NCBI GenBank assembly: GCA_905116865.2 | Contig: CAJHNH020000210.1 | Coordinates: forward strand, 62,001-126,000 | Reading direction: 5' to 3' | DNA from: Candidula unifasciata | Taxonomy: Eukaryota; Mollusca; Gastropoda; Stylommatophora; Geomitridae | DNA length: 64,000 nucleotides | Shown here: positions 12,080-23,486 of the stretch, piece after piece | Numbering within the stretch: position 1 is the stretch's first letter | How the letters are laid out: each line of letters begins with the position of its first letter | The notes under the pieces: model-generated | What the model saw: the letters and a program-made list of their open reading frames with translations, nothing else | Database searches by the model: none | Told to the model about the DNA's origin: nothing | Position numbers and translations under genes: made by a program

Positions 12080-12530
12080 CTTGGTACAGTTGTTCGTCAA
12101 CTTGTGGAGTTTGGTCTTGTTCCAGATCTATAGAACAGATCTGGCTTATTTGTATACCGACTGTTGGTTCCTTGCCCTCCAGGCAGGTGAACTCCGACTT
12201 TAAAGTAAGTACCCTAATTAGTCGACGTTTACGACATGCTTGTTAGAGACAGTGGGTCTATTACTCCGCGTTCCCACATGTGGCCCAGAACCCATACTGG
12301 GATGTTTCATTCTTCTTCAGCGATCTCTGGTCATGCGCATAATCCACTGTGGGTCATAAACTGGGATGTCTTTTCAAGGTCTCTTAGGTTTCCCCAAAGC
12401 TTAGTTGTCAGTTCTACTGGGTGTTGCCATATGTCGCTCCGCAGCTCCACCAGGAGAGGACAGTCTTGCAGGACATGTTCTAGAGTCTGTTCAGCACGAA
12501 AGCACCGGCAGAGAGCTGTTTGGCTCATAC
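12080..12530 (-). pseudogene. non-LTR retroelement C-terminus and 3' UTR
   Basis: The minus-strand frame 12528-12331 encodes a typical C-terminal zinc-knuckle-like region of an RT/RNase-H element (LCRCFRAEQTLEHVLQDCPL followed by ELRSDIWQ). The sequence after its stop (12300-12080) is a dispersed 3' region also found at 46150-46345, 54330-54607 and inverted at 61725-61870, linked by cttgttccag, acagatctg..tatttgta, ctgttgg and gtgggtct blocks. This ties that dispersed repeat to the 3' UTR of this element. Confidence 0.7.
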
Positions 12531-12663
12531 CTAATTTATGTGAGTGTTTATTGAGTCGGATGTTTCATTCAATCTGAGGAGGTTTCAAACACTAGATTAC
12601 ACTAGGCCAGCAATCAAACATGTTGGCCACACTACTACCAACGGTTCTCAGAAGGGAGTAACT

Positions 12664-12802
12664 AAAGTTAAGGACCCTTTTCCGCGCATTTAGGCGTATT
12701 GGGCAAATGGGGCTATCGCTATATTTTATAGACCAATCGACACTTGGTGGGTGATGTGTTCGGCATCACCCCCGACGCCTTTACTTCCCAGGATCGCACC
12801 TG
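12664..12802 (-). repeat. SINE-1 copy, truncated
   Basis: Only the 3' half remains (ggacccttttccgcgc, ttatagaccaatcgacactt, tttacttcccagg). The copy ends abruptly at about 12802, where a retroelement fragment begins. Confidence 0.65.
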
Positions 12803-13020
12803 CTACCGCCACGGCGAATCCCAAAATAACATACCAAAGCAAGTCGTTTATGCTACGCCTAAGGACAGGATACAATCGATTTCGAAGCCATATGTACACA
12901 AAATTTAAGATTGGCGAATCAGCCATGTGTTTCTGGAGATTAGCACCTGAGGCAACAGATCATGTCCCCCAAGACTGTCCCAAATACAGACAGGGCAAAA
13001 TATAAATATCAGGGCAAAAC
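12803..13020 (+). pseudogene. non-LTR element C-terminal fragment
   Basis: The plus-strand frame encodes RLRTGYNRFRSHMYTKFKIG followed by ATDHVPQDCPKY. This matches the RLRTGHxRxxxHM...TxEHVLxxCP signature at the end of RT/RNase-H proteins. The expected CPC knuckle is degraded (MCFWRL). Confidence 0.68.
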
Positions 13021-13202
13021 TTTTGGCCAAGAGAAACATCGGTGCACGATTTAATAGCTGCTGAGTGAATTACAAAAGACAGCGAAGTTCATATTAGAAA
13101 CTACACAGCAGTTATAGATAATCTATTTCAAGCGAACGAAAGAAGAATTAGAAGAAATTTTAATTCTTTAACTTGAACTTTGACTACAAATGTGTACATA
13201 AG

Positions 13203-13455
13203 TTGACAGCAGCCACCGTGGTGTCGCGGCTAGATTCTCGCCTGCAGATCTTAAGTTCAGGTTCTGACACAGCCGGTCATTTTTTTTAAAATGCAGCCTT
13301 AAATTGGTACAAGGAAAAGTCCTAGAAAATAAAAGCGGCCGACATGATACTGACAACATCATTCACCAAGTGCTGACTGGTGTACGAAATACAGGTCTAA
13401 CCCTATATGCCCAATAGCCTGAAAGTGTGGGAAAGGGTCCTTTACTTTTACATAA
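13203..13455 (+). repeat. SINE-1 copy, forward orientation
   Basis: It starts with a tRNA-like head (cagccaccgtggtgtcgcgg, A-box-like) and ends with tctaaccctatatgccc, then gggaaagggtcctttac. One of two largely complete forward copies, with 31438-31685. Confidence 0.7.
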
Positions 13456-13494
13456 GTCGATAACGGTTGGGGATAACACCAATCTATGCTGTTC

Positions 13495-13905
13495 TTCATA
13501 TGTGTGGGGGGCTGTGGAACTCGAGGCACGGTGTCCTCGAGTACTAGAGGTTCCGAGTTCAATCCCCAGTAAGGGCTGGGATTTTTTCACGTGCACTAGG
13601 ACTTTTCGTAATTCCCCCCTGGTCTCTGGGTAGTGAGATCGGACGCCGTGTTCATTGTTATGCAAGTTAAAAAAAAAAAAATCTCTTAGCAGGTGGAAAT
13701 CGAAAAGAGTAGCCTAGCGGAACTGCCCAGGGGTTAAAAATCTACCTAAAGTATTTAATGATCCTCGCCGGTGCTACAGAGCGTGTGCACTATGCTGAGC
13801 TTCTTCGGATTCAAACTTGAGCTATTATAAGAGCAGAGTACTTATAGGTTACTAGCCGTGTGCCCTACGGTTGATTCGTTGTTCAAAACCTAAAATGTGT
13901 GATAA
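13495..13905 (+). repeat. SINE-3 copy (tRNA-headed, about 400 bp)
   Basis: The head carries gaggttccgagttcaatccc, a good B-box. The body has tctctgggtagtgagat, ggtggaaatcgaaaagagta, aaaatctacctaaagtattt and gccggtgctacagag, and ends near ttgttcaaaacc. A second copy at 58945-59315 preserves all blocks in order. Confidence 0.75.
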
Positions 13906-13934
13906 ACAGAAGATGCAACTTCTTCACAGTATAG

Positions 13935-14137
13935 ATTCTTATACAGCTTGTAATGCTGGGTTTTATCCCAGCCGCAAGTGATTCGGGAGCAGACTTCTTG
14001 CGCTGGTTCCAATAGTGGCATTAGGAGCTGAGCATTCAGAAAGCTATGGCAAACTATGGAACATAAAATTTCCTATAAAAAACCACAACAGCCAAAAGAT
14101 ACCAGGGTTGGTTCTGCAAGATCCTGGAAACAATATG
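13935..14137 (+). repeat. SINE-2 copy, diverged
   Basis: The blocks are gctgggttttatcccagccg (B-box region), cttgcgctggttcca, gctatggcaaactatgga and gttggttctgcaa. Its 3' end borders the large 31-bp minisatellite, so that array began at or next to a SINE tail. Confidence 0.65.
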
Positions 14138-16455
14138 CAAATAACATTTATATCCTTTTCCTTTACTTTCACTAACATTTATATCCTTTTTCTTTACTTT
14201 CACTAACATTTATATCCTTTTTCTTTACTTTCACTAACATTTATATCCTTTTTCTTTACTTTCACTAACATTTATATCCATTACCTTTACTTTCACTAAC
14301 ATTTATATCCTTTACCTTTACTTTCACTAACATTTATATCCTTTTTCTTTACTTTCACTAACATTTATATCCATTACCTTTACTTTCACTAACATTTATA
14401 TCCTTTACCTTTACTTTCACTAACATTTATATCCTTTACCTTCACTTTCACTAACATTTATATCCTTTTTCTTTACTTTCACTAACATTTATATCCTTTT
14501 TCTTTACTTTCACTAACATTTATATCCATTACCTTTACTTTCACTAACATTTATATCCATTACCTTTACTTTCACTAACATTTATATCCTTTACCTTCAC
14601 TTTCACTAACATTTATATCCTTTTTCTTTACTTTCACTAACATTTATATCCATTACCTTTACTTTCACTAACATTTATATCCATTACCTTTACTTTCACT
14701 AACATTTATATCCATTACCTTTACTTTCACTAACATTTATATCCTTTTTCTTTACTTTCACTAACATTTATATCCTTACCTTTATCCTACTTACTTTCAC
14801 TAACATTTATATCCATTTTATATCCTTTACCTTTACTTTCACTAACATTTATATCCATTTACCTTTACTTTCACTAACATTTATATCCTTTTACCTTTAC
14901 TTTCACTAACATTTTATATCCTTTACCTTTACTTTTCACTAACATTTATATCCTTTTTCTTTACTTTCACTAACATCCCTTTACCTTTACTTTCACTAAC
15001 ATTTATATCCATTACCTTTACTTTCACTAACATTTATATCCTTTTCCTTTACTTTCACTAACATTTATATCCTTTTCCTTTACTTTCACTAACATTTATA
15101 TCCTTTACCTTTACTTTCACTAACATTTATATCCTTTACCTTTACTTTCACTAACATTTATATCCTTTACCTTTACTTTCACTAACATTTATATCCTTTA
15201 CCTTTACTTTCACTAACATTTATATCCTTTTCCTTTACTTTCACTAACATTTATATCCTTTACCTTTACTTTCACTAACATTTATATCCTTTACCTTTAC
15301 TTTCACTAACATTTATATCCTTTACCTTTACTTTCACTAACATTTATATCCCTTTTACCTTTTACTTTCACTAACATTTATATCCTTTTCCTTATTTCAC
15401 TAACATTTATCATCCTTTACTTTCACTAACATTTATATCCTTTACCTTTACTTTCACTAACATTTATATCCTTTTCCTTTACTTTCACTAACATGTATAT
15501 CCTTTTCCTTTACTTTCACTAACATTTATATCCTTTACCTTTACTTTCACTAACATTTATATCCTTTACCTTTACTTTCACTAACATTTACATCCTTTTC
15601 CTTAACTTTCACTAACATTTATATCCTTTTCCTTTATATTCACTAACATTTATATCCTTTACCTTTACTTTCACTAACATTTATATCCTTTTCCTTTACT
15701 TTCACTAACATTTACATCCTTTTCCTTAACTTTCACTAACATTTATATCCTTTACCTTTACTTTCACTAACATTTATATCCTTTTCCTTTACTTTCACTA
15801 ACATTTATATCCTTTTCCTTTATATTCACTAACATTTATATCCTTTTCCTTTACTTTCACTAACATTTATATCCTTTTTCGTTGCTTTCACTAACATTTA
15901 TATCCTTTACCTTTACTTTCACCAACATTTATATCCTTTTCCTTTACTTTCACTAACATTTATATCCTTTTCCTTTACTTTCACTAACATTTATATCCTT
16001 TCCCTTTACTTTCACTGACATTTATATCCTTTACCTTTACTTTCACTAACATTTAAATCTTTTTCCTTTACTTTCACTAACATTTATATCCTTTTCCTTT
16101 ACTTTCACTAACATTTACATCCTTTACCTTTCCTTTCACTAACATTTATATCCTTTTCCTTTACTTTCACTAACATTTATATCCTTTTCCTTTACTTTCA
16201 CTAACATTTATATCCTTTACCTTTACTTTCACTAACATTTATATCCTTTTCCTTTACTTTCACTAACATTTATATCCTTTTCCTTTACTTTCACTAACAT
16301 TTATATCCTTTTCCTTTACTTTCACTAACATTTAAATCCTTTTCCTTTACTTTCACTAACATTTATATCCTTTTCCTTTACTTTCACTAACATTTATATC
16401 CTTTTCCTTTTTATTCAGTAACATTTATAACCTTTTCCTTTATATTTCCTATCAG
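14138..16455. repeat. 31-bp minisatellite array, about 74 copies
   Basis: The unit reads approximately catttatatcctttWccttt followed by actttcactaa. The spacing of cactaac is 31 bp through most of the array, with occasional indel-bearing units around 14780-14980 and 15340-15420. Variants at the TTTTC/TTACC position are interspersed. Non-coding. Confidence 0.96.
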
Positions 16456-16494
16456 TTGTGGCTTGTCCAAGATAATAAGAACCATAACATTGAT

Positions 16495-16712
16495 CCAAGT
16501 CGTCCCCCTGTGGGATGTAATTTTTCGTTATTTGAAACCTCTCCCTGGCCTTTGCCGGGAGCCCTAAAAATAGCCGGCCATGAATATGGGCTAAAGGCTG
16601 AACGGGGTTTCTGGGACCTCTCTACGGGTGATCCTCATCCACACGGTGGCACTTTGTTTCCTCAGGTGTTTATCGCTCGTGCGATGTCCTGGTGGGGTAC
16701 AACTTACATACA
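16495..16712 (+). repeat. dispersed repeat D, copy 3
   Basis: The blocks are cccctgtgggatgtaatttt, ggcctttgccggga, gggtgatcctcatccaca, gtggcactttg and tttatcgctcgtgcgatg. It abuts the 3' side of the 31-bp array. Confidence 0.75.
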
Positions 16713-16949
16713 TACAAAAGAACTTCCTTTTAACGGTAACCAGTTCTTTACTAGGAAGAAAACAATGTACAGAACAAAGAACACATCAGAAGATACAAGA
16801 CAATCGTACACTGTTTATTTTGTAGGACTGTTTGTTCTTATTAAATATATCCAGAACCAATAGATCAAATACTACCTGAAATATTATACCACAAGTGAAG
16901 ATGTTAAAAATAAAATTGTAAACTCTACTTTATAGCAGCAAAACAAAAT

Positions 16950-17900
16950 ATGTGGGAAACAGAAAAAGCTGAAATGGTATCAGGAAAAAAACACAGCAAA
17001 CAAATTGTGATCAAAATGACAAATGCTTAGGAAAAGATGATGGTGATACAATAATGTCATAGATTTAGTATTTGCATATGATGTGAGTGTATATATACAT
17101 GTACACCTTATATGTCATTACATGAACCCATATGTACCAAATGCTTTTTATAAATGACATGTGCTTGAGGAAATGGTTGTTCTATTTTGTACATGTCTAT
17201 AAACTTTTCTACATTTATACAAACAAACAAACAAACAAACATCAACGGCATCATCAAATCAAATTAAGAGACCCTGCAAAATGTAAAAGATCTAGTCAGT
17301 AAAGAAACAAAAGAAGACACAATAGTTGGGACACATACAATATATGGTGCATTTTACTGCCTGGTTTAATTTACAACTCCTGTCTAATACTGTAAATGGA
17401 ATTGAACACGTAATCATGCTCATTGAAGACCAAAAAAAAAGAATAAAACAAATTCCTGATTTAAAAAGCAAAAAAAAATTTTAATAACGTCCACATACAA
17501 AACTGTTTGTCACCAGAAAAAAAAAAAAACTGATACAGAAATTAAAACTTCATAAACTTTAACTATCTAGGTTTCATAATAAACAAAACACAAGACTGGT
17601 CAGAAGTCAAAAGGAGGATGGGCAGAGCAAGACTAAACAACATTACATTTTTTCAATTCTATAGTTTAAGCATCAGCTAAGAAATTACAGTCATAACCTT
17701 AAGAGCATGCATCTTTGCTGGATGTGAGTCATTGACTTTCTTGCAGTCGTTAAGGAAGAAAATAGGGGCTTTTGAGCTGAAATGCTACGTAAGAATCTCA
17801 TAATACCATGGACCAAGAAAAAAATGAGCATCCTAAAAAGATTTGAACATCAAGGAAAATTGGCTAGTGAACAGCATCTCGTCTCAAAAGCTGAGATATT
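16950..17900 (+). pseudogene. decayed RTE-like RT remnant
   Basis: Plus-strand fragments include IDLVFAYDVSVY (a decayed F-A-D-D catalytic block, first Asp replaced by Tyr), FNYLGFIINKTQDW, a RRMGRARLNN segment, and LRACIFAGCESLTF followed by KKIGAFELKCYVRIL. These correspond in order to the RT thumb and C-terminal region of RTE/Jockey-like proteins. Stops and frame changes are frequent. An (AAAC)n tract lies at 17219-17240. Confidence 0.7.
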
Positions 17901-17939
17901 TGACTGCCAGGTCATTCTCATCATTTTCATCAAGTACCT

Positions 17940-18135
17940 TGTCAACTGACATGGGTGATCCTACCTTTCCGCATCCTGATATCTCCAGTATCATTTCTCA
18001 GTGCATAGGCTGACACTCCTCTATACCACATCAAAAGGTGGTCTAGAATCTCCTCACATTGTACTCCTTTATCTCTCTTGCCACAAATCTTTCCAGCTAT
18101 CACACGTCCTAGTTTCTCTATTCTCATAACATCAC
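17940..18135 (-). pseudogene. non-LTR element C-terminal fragment
   Basis: The minus frame begins MRIEKLGRVIAGKICGKRDK, an analogue of the LenLvltGkI-G-k-R motif at the C-terminus of RTE-type proteins. Similar antisense fragments occur at 21195 and 49560. Confidence 0.55.
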
Positions 18136-19764
18136 CACAGTATTATGGCTGTCTCCTTATTTTGGTTTGTGTTAAGATTATATTCTGGCCCTCGCCTCTT
18201 GAAAAACATTTGGGTAAAATGTTTTTTTTTAAATGGACAAGGAGTATTTAACATTTATTCTGTAAAATCACATCTCTGAGGCCTCAATAAATTGTGCAAG
18301 ATTCAAAGCCATACGATAAAACTGGCTCTATATAGCATACAAAATCCCTTTTTACCCCCCCCCCCCCCCCCACGCGATATGTAATATACAATGATAAATT
18401 GCTTCATTAAGTCAAAACGATAATGTCATTTTTGAATAAACTACATTAATCAGTAGTCCAAACTACGGGCAATAAACTTTGCAATGTTTGTGTCCTCATT
18501 TTTTCACTTTACAAAATTAAAACATTATTTTGGAAATAAAGGTTTCTCCAAAAGTGATAGTACAGAAATAGAAATGAACAGAAAGTTGGTCAGGTCTGTC
18601 TTTTCTTCCTTCTTTGTACATTTTCTTGGTCACATCACAAAAAGAGGAAAACTGAAGAGAAACAAAAAAAGAGGCAACTGAAACATCATGTGAAATCACT
18701 CCACAACTAAATATTCAGAAAATGGCTAGTTGTTTGTTGCCACAGAACTGGCGGTGCATCTTATTCAGTAATGCATTTGCATCTGCTTACTTGTCATGAC
18801 TGCTGCTGTTATCAACTACCAATAGCAATTCTGGTGACAGACTGTGGGTGTTGGCCCCTTTGGCAGCTTCCCTTTTGCATTTTGATGTGCACAAGAGTAC
18901 TCAAATAACAAGGAACAGATTTAAAGACACAGTAGACAACACAACAATTGAAAGCTATAGTGACCACACCGGGATCCCCACTTGCTGCCTTGTTTCTACA
19001 GAGGTGCAGTTGTTATGAAATGAACCAATAATGAACTAATTAATGAAAAACTGAGATTACTGCACTCTGGACATTTCAACATATGCTTCATTTCCTTACT
19101 CAGGGCCAACAAAGAGTCGACATGTTAACAGTACCGATTGCAACCTGATTAAAGTCCACCTATGTTTTCCCCCCATTCCAATTTGTCCTATTCAATCAAT
19201 TCAATATCAATGATACATGTTACAACGTCAAACATTATTGTTCCTTAATGCGTAATCAGTGAGTGGGCAGTGAAAATATTTTAACAAGAAAATTCTGGCA
19301 ACCAGCAAAAGACACAAATACATTATTTGGTGTGTGGTAAGTAACATGGAAGGTACAATCCCCACCTATAGTGGGGCCTTTCCTCTTAATTAATCTTAAG
19401 AAACTGGCAGCATTTACACTCAACAGTGTGCGGAGCCATTTAGGGATATGTTCTGCTACCAAGCAGTCATTCCATATTATTTACCACTGAAATTGGCAGA
19501 AGCAGTAACAATAATAATACATTATAGAGCAGATAAAAATCTACTAGATATAATTCGCTGCAGCCTGTCTTCAAACCAAGAAAGAAAAAAATATACACCA
19601 GCTTCTTAAGAAGAAATATACATATAATGAGCTGAAATAATGAGGTTACAAACAAAAACTTGCCTGGCATATTTTTCTTTGCGTTGTCTGCTGCAACCTT
19701 TCAATCTTTCCAGACAATAGTGTTTTATTGCACCAGAGGAACCTGCTCTCTATAGAAAACAGTA
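18136..19764. other. AT-rich stretch, no gene recognised
   Basis: A 17-bp poly-C tract lies at 18355-18371. No domain-bearing ORF or repeat copy is recognised in the remainder. Confidence 0.45.
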
Positions 19765-20015
19765 AGTAAGTAAAGGAACCTTTTCCACACCATGTGTTCT
19801 GGGTGTATAAGGCACACTGAGCTAGACCTAAATTGTATAGACCAATCAGCACTCAGTGCTTGATGTCGTCAAGATGACGCTGCCTGCCTTTACTTCCCTG
19901 GCTGTACCTGGTACCTATTTGAGACTGGGTAGACCTGGCAGTCAATGTCATTTTTTTTTAAAGTCCGGCTTCGTCAGGACCTAACCCACAACTTTCCGAA
20001 CCACAGGTGAGCATT
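19765..20015 (-). repeat. SINE-1 copy
   Basis: The blocks are gtaaaggaaccttttccaca, tatagaccaatcagcactca, gcctttacttccctgg, actgggtagacctgg, aaagtccggcttcgtcagga and caactttccgaacc. Confidence 0.72.
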
Positions 20016-20366
20016 TATAGACAAAGCCTGGGTTAAATAACAGAAATCATTGTGTTGTCCATAAAATCTCTCTCACTTGGCCTTAGAGGAATAGCAACCT
20101 GTCTCTCAGACACGTATTAATTTCTCAGGTACGTACTAATTCACATCAACATACACTGGAGTAACTTTGTCAACTGAGGTGAGAAGAAGAGCTTTACACA
20201 GCTGTCCTACATAATCCTGATGTTAAATCCTGAGGTGTGGAAGTGGTCACAGAACAACAGCAGATTAGTGAACAATTATGTGAAAGCTGCTGGGATGTCA
20301 TCTCACAGATGAATGATGTCAACATACTGTTATCTACAGTAAGAAATATTTAAAAGTGATGTGTGT
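20016..20366. other. unassigned spacer
   Basis: No feature is recognised. Confidence 0.4.
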
Positions 20367-20395
20367 GGGGGGAGGGGGGGGGGGGGGGGGGGGGG
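20367..20395. repeat. poly-G tract
   Basis: Twenty-eight of 29 bases are G, with one interrupting A. Confidence 0.95.
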
Positions 20396-20725
20396 CATGG
20401 ACAAGGCTGATATTCTGAATGCTCTACAAGAACCAAGTGAGAAGTTGGCAAGAACCAAGTGAGAAGTTGGCAAGAACCAAGTGAGAAGTTGGCAAGAACC
20501 AAGTGAGAAGTTGGCAAGAACCAAGTGATCACTGTGAATCTGCAACCACGACCAACTGCTAAAAGGCCGTAGCCAGACAATGAGCACTATGTAGGAAGCC
20601 AAAGAAGACTAAGAAACCAGCGCAGAACTGGTGTCACGCGCTGTGAGATTTAGTGAGAAGGGGATCCGAGCACTTATGGGCTGAATGGTTCGGTGCGCAA
20701 TAAAGATAATCTGTCGACTAACTAA
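20396..20725 (+). pseudogene. RNase-H retroelement 3' fragment with internal 22-bp array
   Basis: It starts ADILNAL, the segment that follows RNase H in the related minus-strand copy at 30945-31390 (QADILNALRDLRS), and runs to a terminal gtcgactaactaacta tail. That tail is the inverse of the ttagttagtcgac at the start of the 26695 copy. Between 20430 and 20526 a 22-bp unit (gaaccaagtgagaagttggcaa) is repeated about five times. The array is absent from the sister copies. Confidence 0.72.
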
Positions 20726-20799
20726 CTAAGAGTTAAAAGTAACATTTGGTACAGCACTGAATTTTATAACAGGCACAGGGAGAACACACAGGGAATCAC

Positions 20800-21195
20800 C
20801 AGCTAACCTGTGTTGAGTTGGCTGGGAACGAATAAGCCAACATACGAAAAGCACTTATTCCATCCATCAGAAGAAGAAAATCTATTTTTATTCTTCAGGT
20901 ATTTTATGAGAAGGGGGAAAACTGGCATCTGCAGTGACAATGGGACAAAAGGAGAAAAGTTGCAGAGGCAGACCAAGTGAAGAGGTGTTGGACAGTTTGG
21001 TATCAAAGACAGGAGGAACACCTGTACCACAGATGGCTGGCATTATATGAGACAAAGGACTGTGGTAATTAGGAATGCAATACAGCATGGACTTTCAGAA
21101 CACACCAGAGACATCAAATACTCTTTTTGCAAAAAAGAAACAGAAAAAATGGAACATGTAATTCAGTCAAAAGGATTCAGTTTTGTACTTCAGTA
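20800..21195 (+). pseudogene. possible RT C-terminal remnant
   Basis: Around 21080-21185 the plus strand encodes QHGLSEHTRDIKYSFCKKE followed by a TEKMEHVI segment, similar in layout to the C-x-x-x-E-T-x-E-H-V C-terminus of RNase-H elements. The rest is unassigned. Confidence 0.4.
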
Positions 21196-21480
21196 AATGC
21201 TGATGTCCAATTCAGTATCATCACCACCATCAAGTGCCCTGCCAGAGGGGCGTAGGCATTTATGCATCTTCAAAGATCTCGGTCTTTGGTGTGCTGGATC
21301 AATCCCACTGATAATATTCCTCTTAAGATATCTACCAGCATTTCTCTTGGTCCGTCTCTGCCTCTTCTACCAGGGATCTTTCCAGTCATCACAATATTTT
21401 CCAGTGCTCCTTCTTTTTTCATCACATGACCAAAGAACTTTGTCTCTGTCTCATTGTTGTATATAATGTTCTACTCTGAT
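21195..21480 (-). pseudogene. non-LTR element C-terminal fragment
   Basis: The minus translation contains a LENIVMTGKIPG-like segment followed by an R-G-R-D basic patch. It is the same class as the 17940 and 49560 fragments. Confidence 0.55.
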
Positions 21481-21713
21481 TAGCCATTTCCAGACAATCA
21501 TTGTTAGTTGTCTCAAAAACTATAGTATGCCACACATTAAAACACTGCTAATTACTGCCTGAAATTCTGCATACTTCAAATATGGCATGGTACCAAATTG
21601 CACTGCAACCGGCCAAATAATACGGCTGCCCTGTAAAATGCATCAAATTAACTGCAACTAAATAATCTAGGCATTAAACTGCATTATAATTTGTATTTCC
21701 ACATTTTTTTCAT

Positions 21714-21890
<177 letters not shown>

Positions 21891-23190
21891 AAAAAGCCTT
21901 CAAGCAGTTACAGAAGAAAGTTATGTATACATAAATTTTTCGCAATCAAAGAAATCAGTGAAATTCCCCTCAAAAACATATACATATATATTTATATAAA
22001 CAACTGATTTCAGTTAATTTCAGGAAGAGAAAAAAAAACGAAATCTGCAGCCTTTCCCCGACCCAGATGGTGACAGTAACTCTCTTCCCATTAGGGGAAA
22101 AACTATTTGGAAGACTTTAGAAATCTGCACAGAAAAGCAAAACAGTGATGGTAGTATATTTTGTCTTAATGCAATTCAAAGTCCTTATCTGGCCTTTATT
22201 GTGTTATTTGGTTTACTAAGTAATAAAAAAAACTTGGCCAGAGCTGTGCAGCATCAGATGGAAACATCCAGATATGGCACACTATGCTTACATTTTAGCC
22301 AGGTAATTCCAGCATTTATTGTCTGATTTTTTGTGTTGCTCTAATAGATTAATGACCAGGTGCTATTAAAGTTAAAACATTTTGTGTCAACTCAAAACAT
22401 TCAAAAACCAACAAGTGTGATAAGTGAAGTGTATCATTACAGCACTCTGGACAAATCAATATGTCCTCTGATCTCCTCCTCGTTATCTCCACATGCGTAA
22501 AATAACTGACCATGTCTGTTCTTTATATTTTGAAAACAAAGTAAACCAGACACAATTTTCTCAGTGGCCAGAATGATGTCTATAATCAATGACTGACCTT
22601 AGGTAGAAGCCATAAAATATCAGCAGCAGATGCAACACTGTAATAGTAAGGAAAAAATCAATTATTTACTAGGAGATTTTAAACTTGTGGCCACCACAGT
22701 AAAACAATGATGATCACCTCTTCGGTTCAAATTTTAAGGTTAGGCGCAGTGGCTAAACAAATTAAAGCAACTGGAAAACATAAAAATCTGTATGTTCTTA
22801 GACTACCAGAGCACATAATGAGATATTTAATAGATGGTTAACCGTTTTGCTTAAAGAAGTCTAAACAACTATGTCTAAAATCTGCAGAAATTTTCGAAAA
22901 AATCCTTCAAAACCACAAATATTTTTACATTGGCCACTAACAATTTTAAACAAAAATATAATAATTTGCCTACATTTAGAAAAAAAAAACCTAAATGTAC
23001 AAAGGCAGCAATCAATAAATAGGACCAGAGTGTAACAATACATGGAATCTATCACCTGGAGCCTTCAACAAATACATACCAGGAGACTCTAACCATGATA
23101 TCATGACCGAAAAAACAGGCCACCACTGACATACTGGTTTTGCAGCTTTTACTGGACTGTGGCAACAACAAAACTGCCGGGTTTACAGCT
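21891..23190. other. unassigned AT-rich sequence
   Basis: No recognisable gene or repeat copy. Confidence 0.4.
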
Positions 23191-23199
23191 TCCCGGGGC

Positions 23200-23390
23200 C
23201 ACAGGGTTAAAAGCACACAAAAGGATTTAAACTCTCTAGCTCCAGAAACAACACCCATGGATTTAAAAAAAAAAAAACCCTGCAGCATCTGCGATCTAAA
23301 GGAGACAAAGTTTGAAACAGAACCCATGACCATCAAAGCATTAGGCAAATGATTTAATTACTTCGCCACAGAGACCACCTCATAATTAAA
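23200..23390 (-). repeat. possible SINE-4 (tRNA-like head)
   Basis: In reverse orientation it begins ggtctctgtggcgaagtaat (A-box-like) and carries ggtcatgggttctgtttcaa (B-box-like). An A-run on the plus strand (23257-23276) divides head from body. It is a single copy here, so the family call is tentative. Confidence 0.4.
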
Positions 23391-23486
23391 TAAACTACAA
23401 ACAAATATTAAAGAAAACATATTAAAACCATATCAGGATTCAGATTTAGTTGCAATTTTACAAAAATTTTACTAACTTTTTCCAAT

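Noticed and set aside
14138..16455. CRISPR-like array of short repeats
   Set aside because: The units are contiguous with no unique spacers, no leader and no cas genes, in a genome with introns and SINEs. It is a minisatellite.
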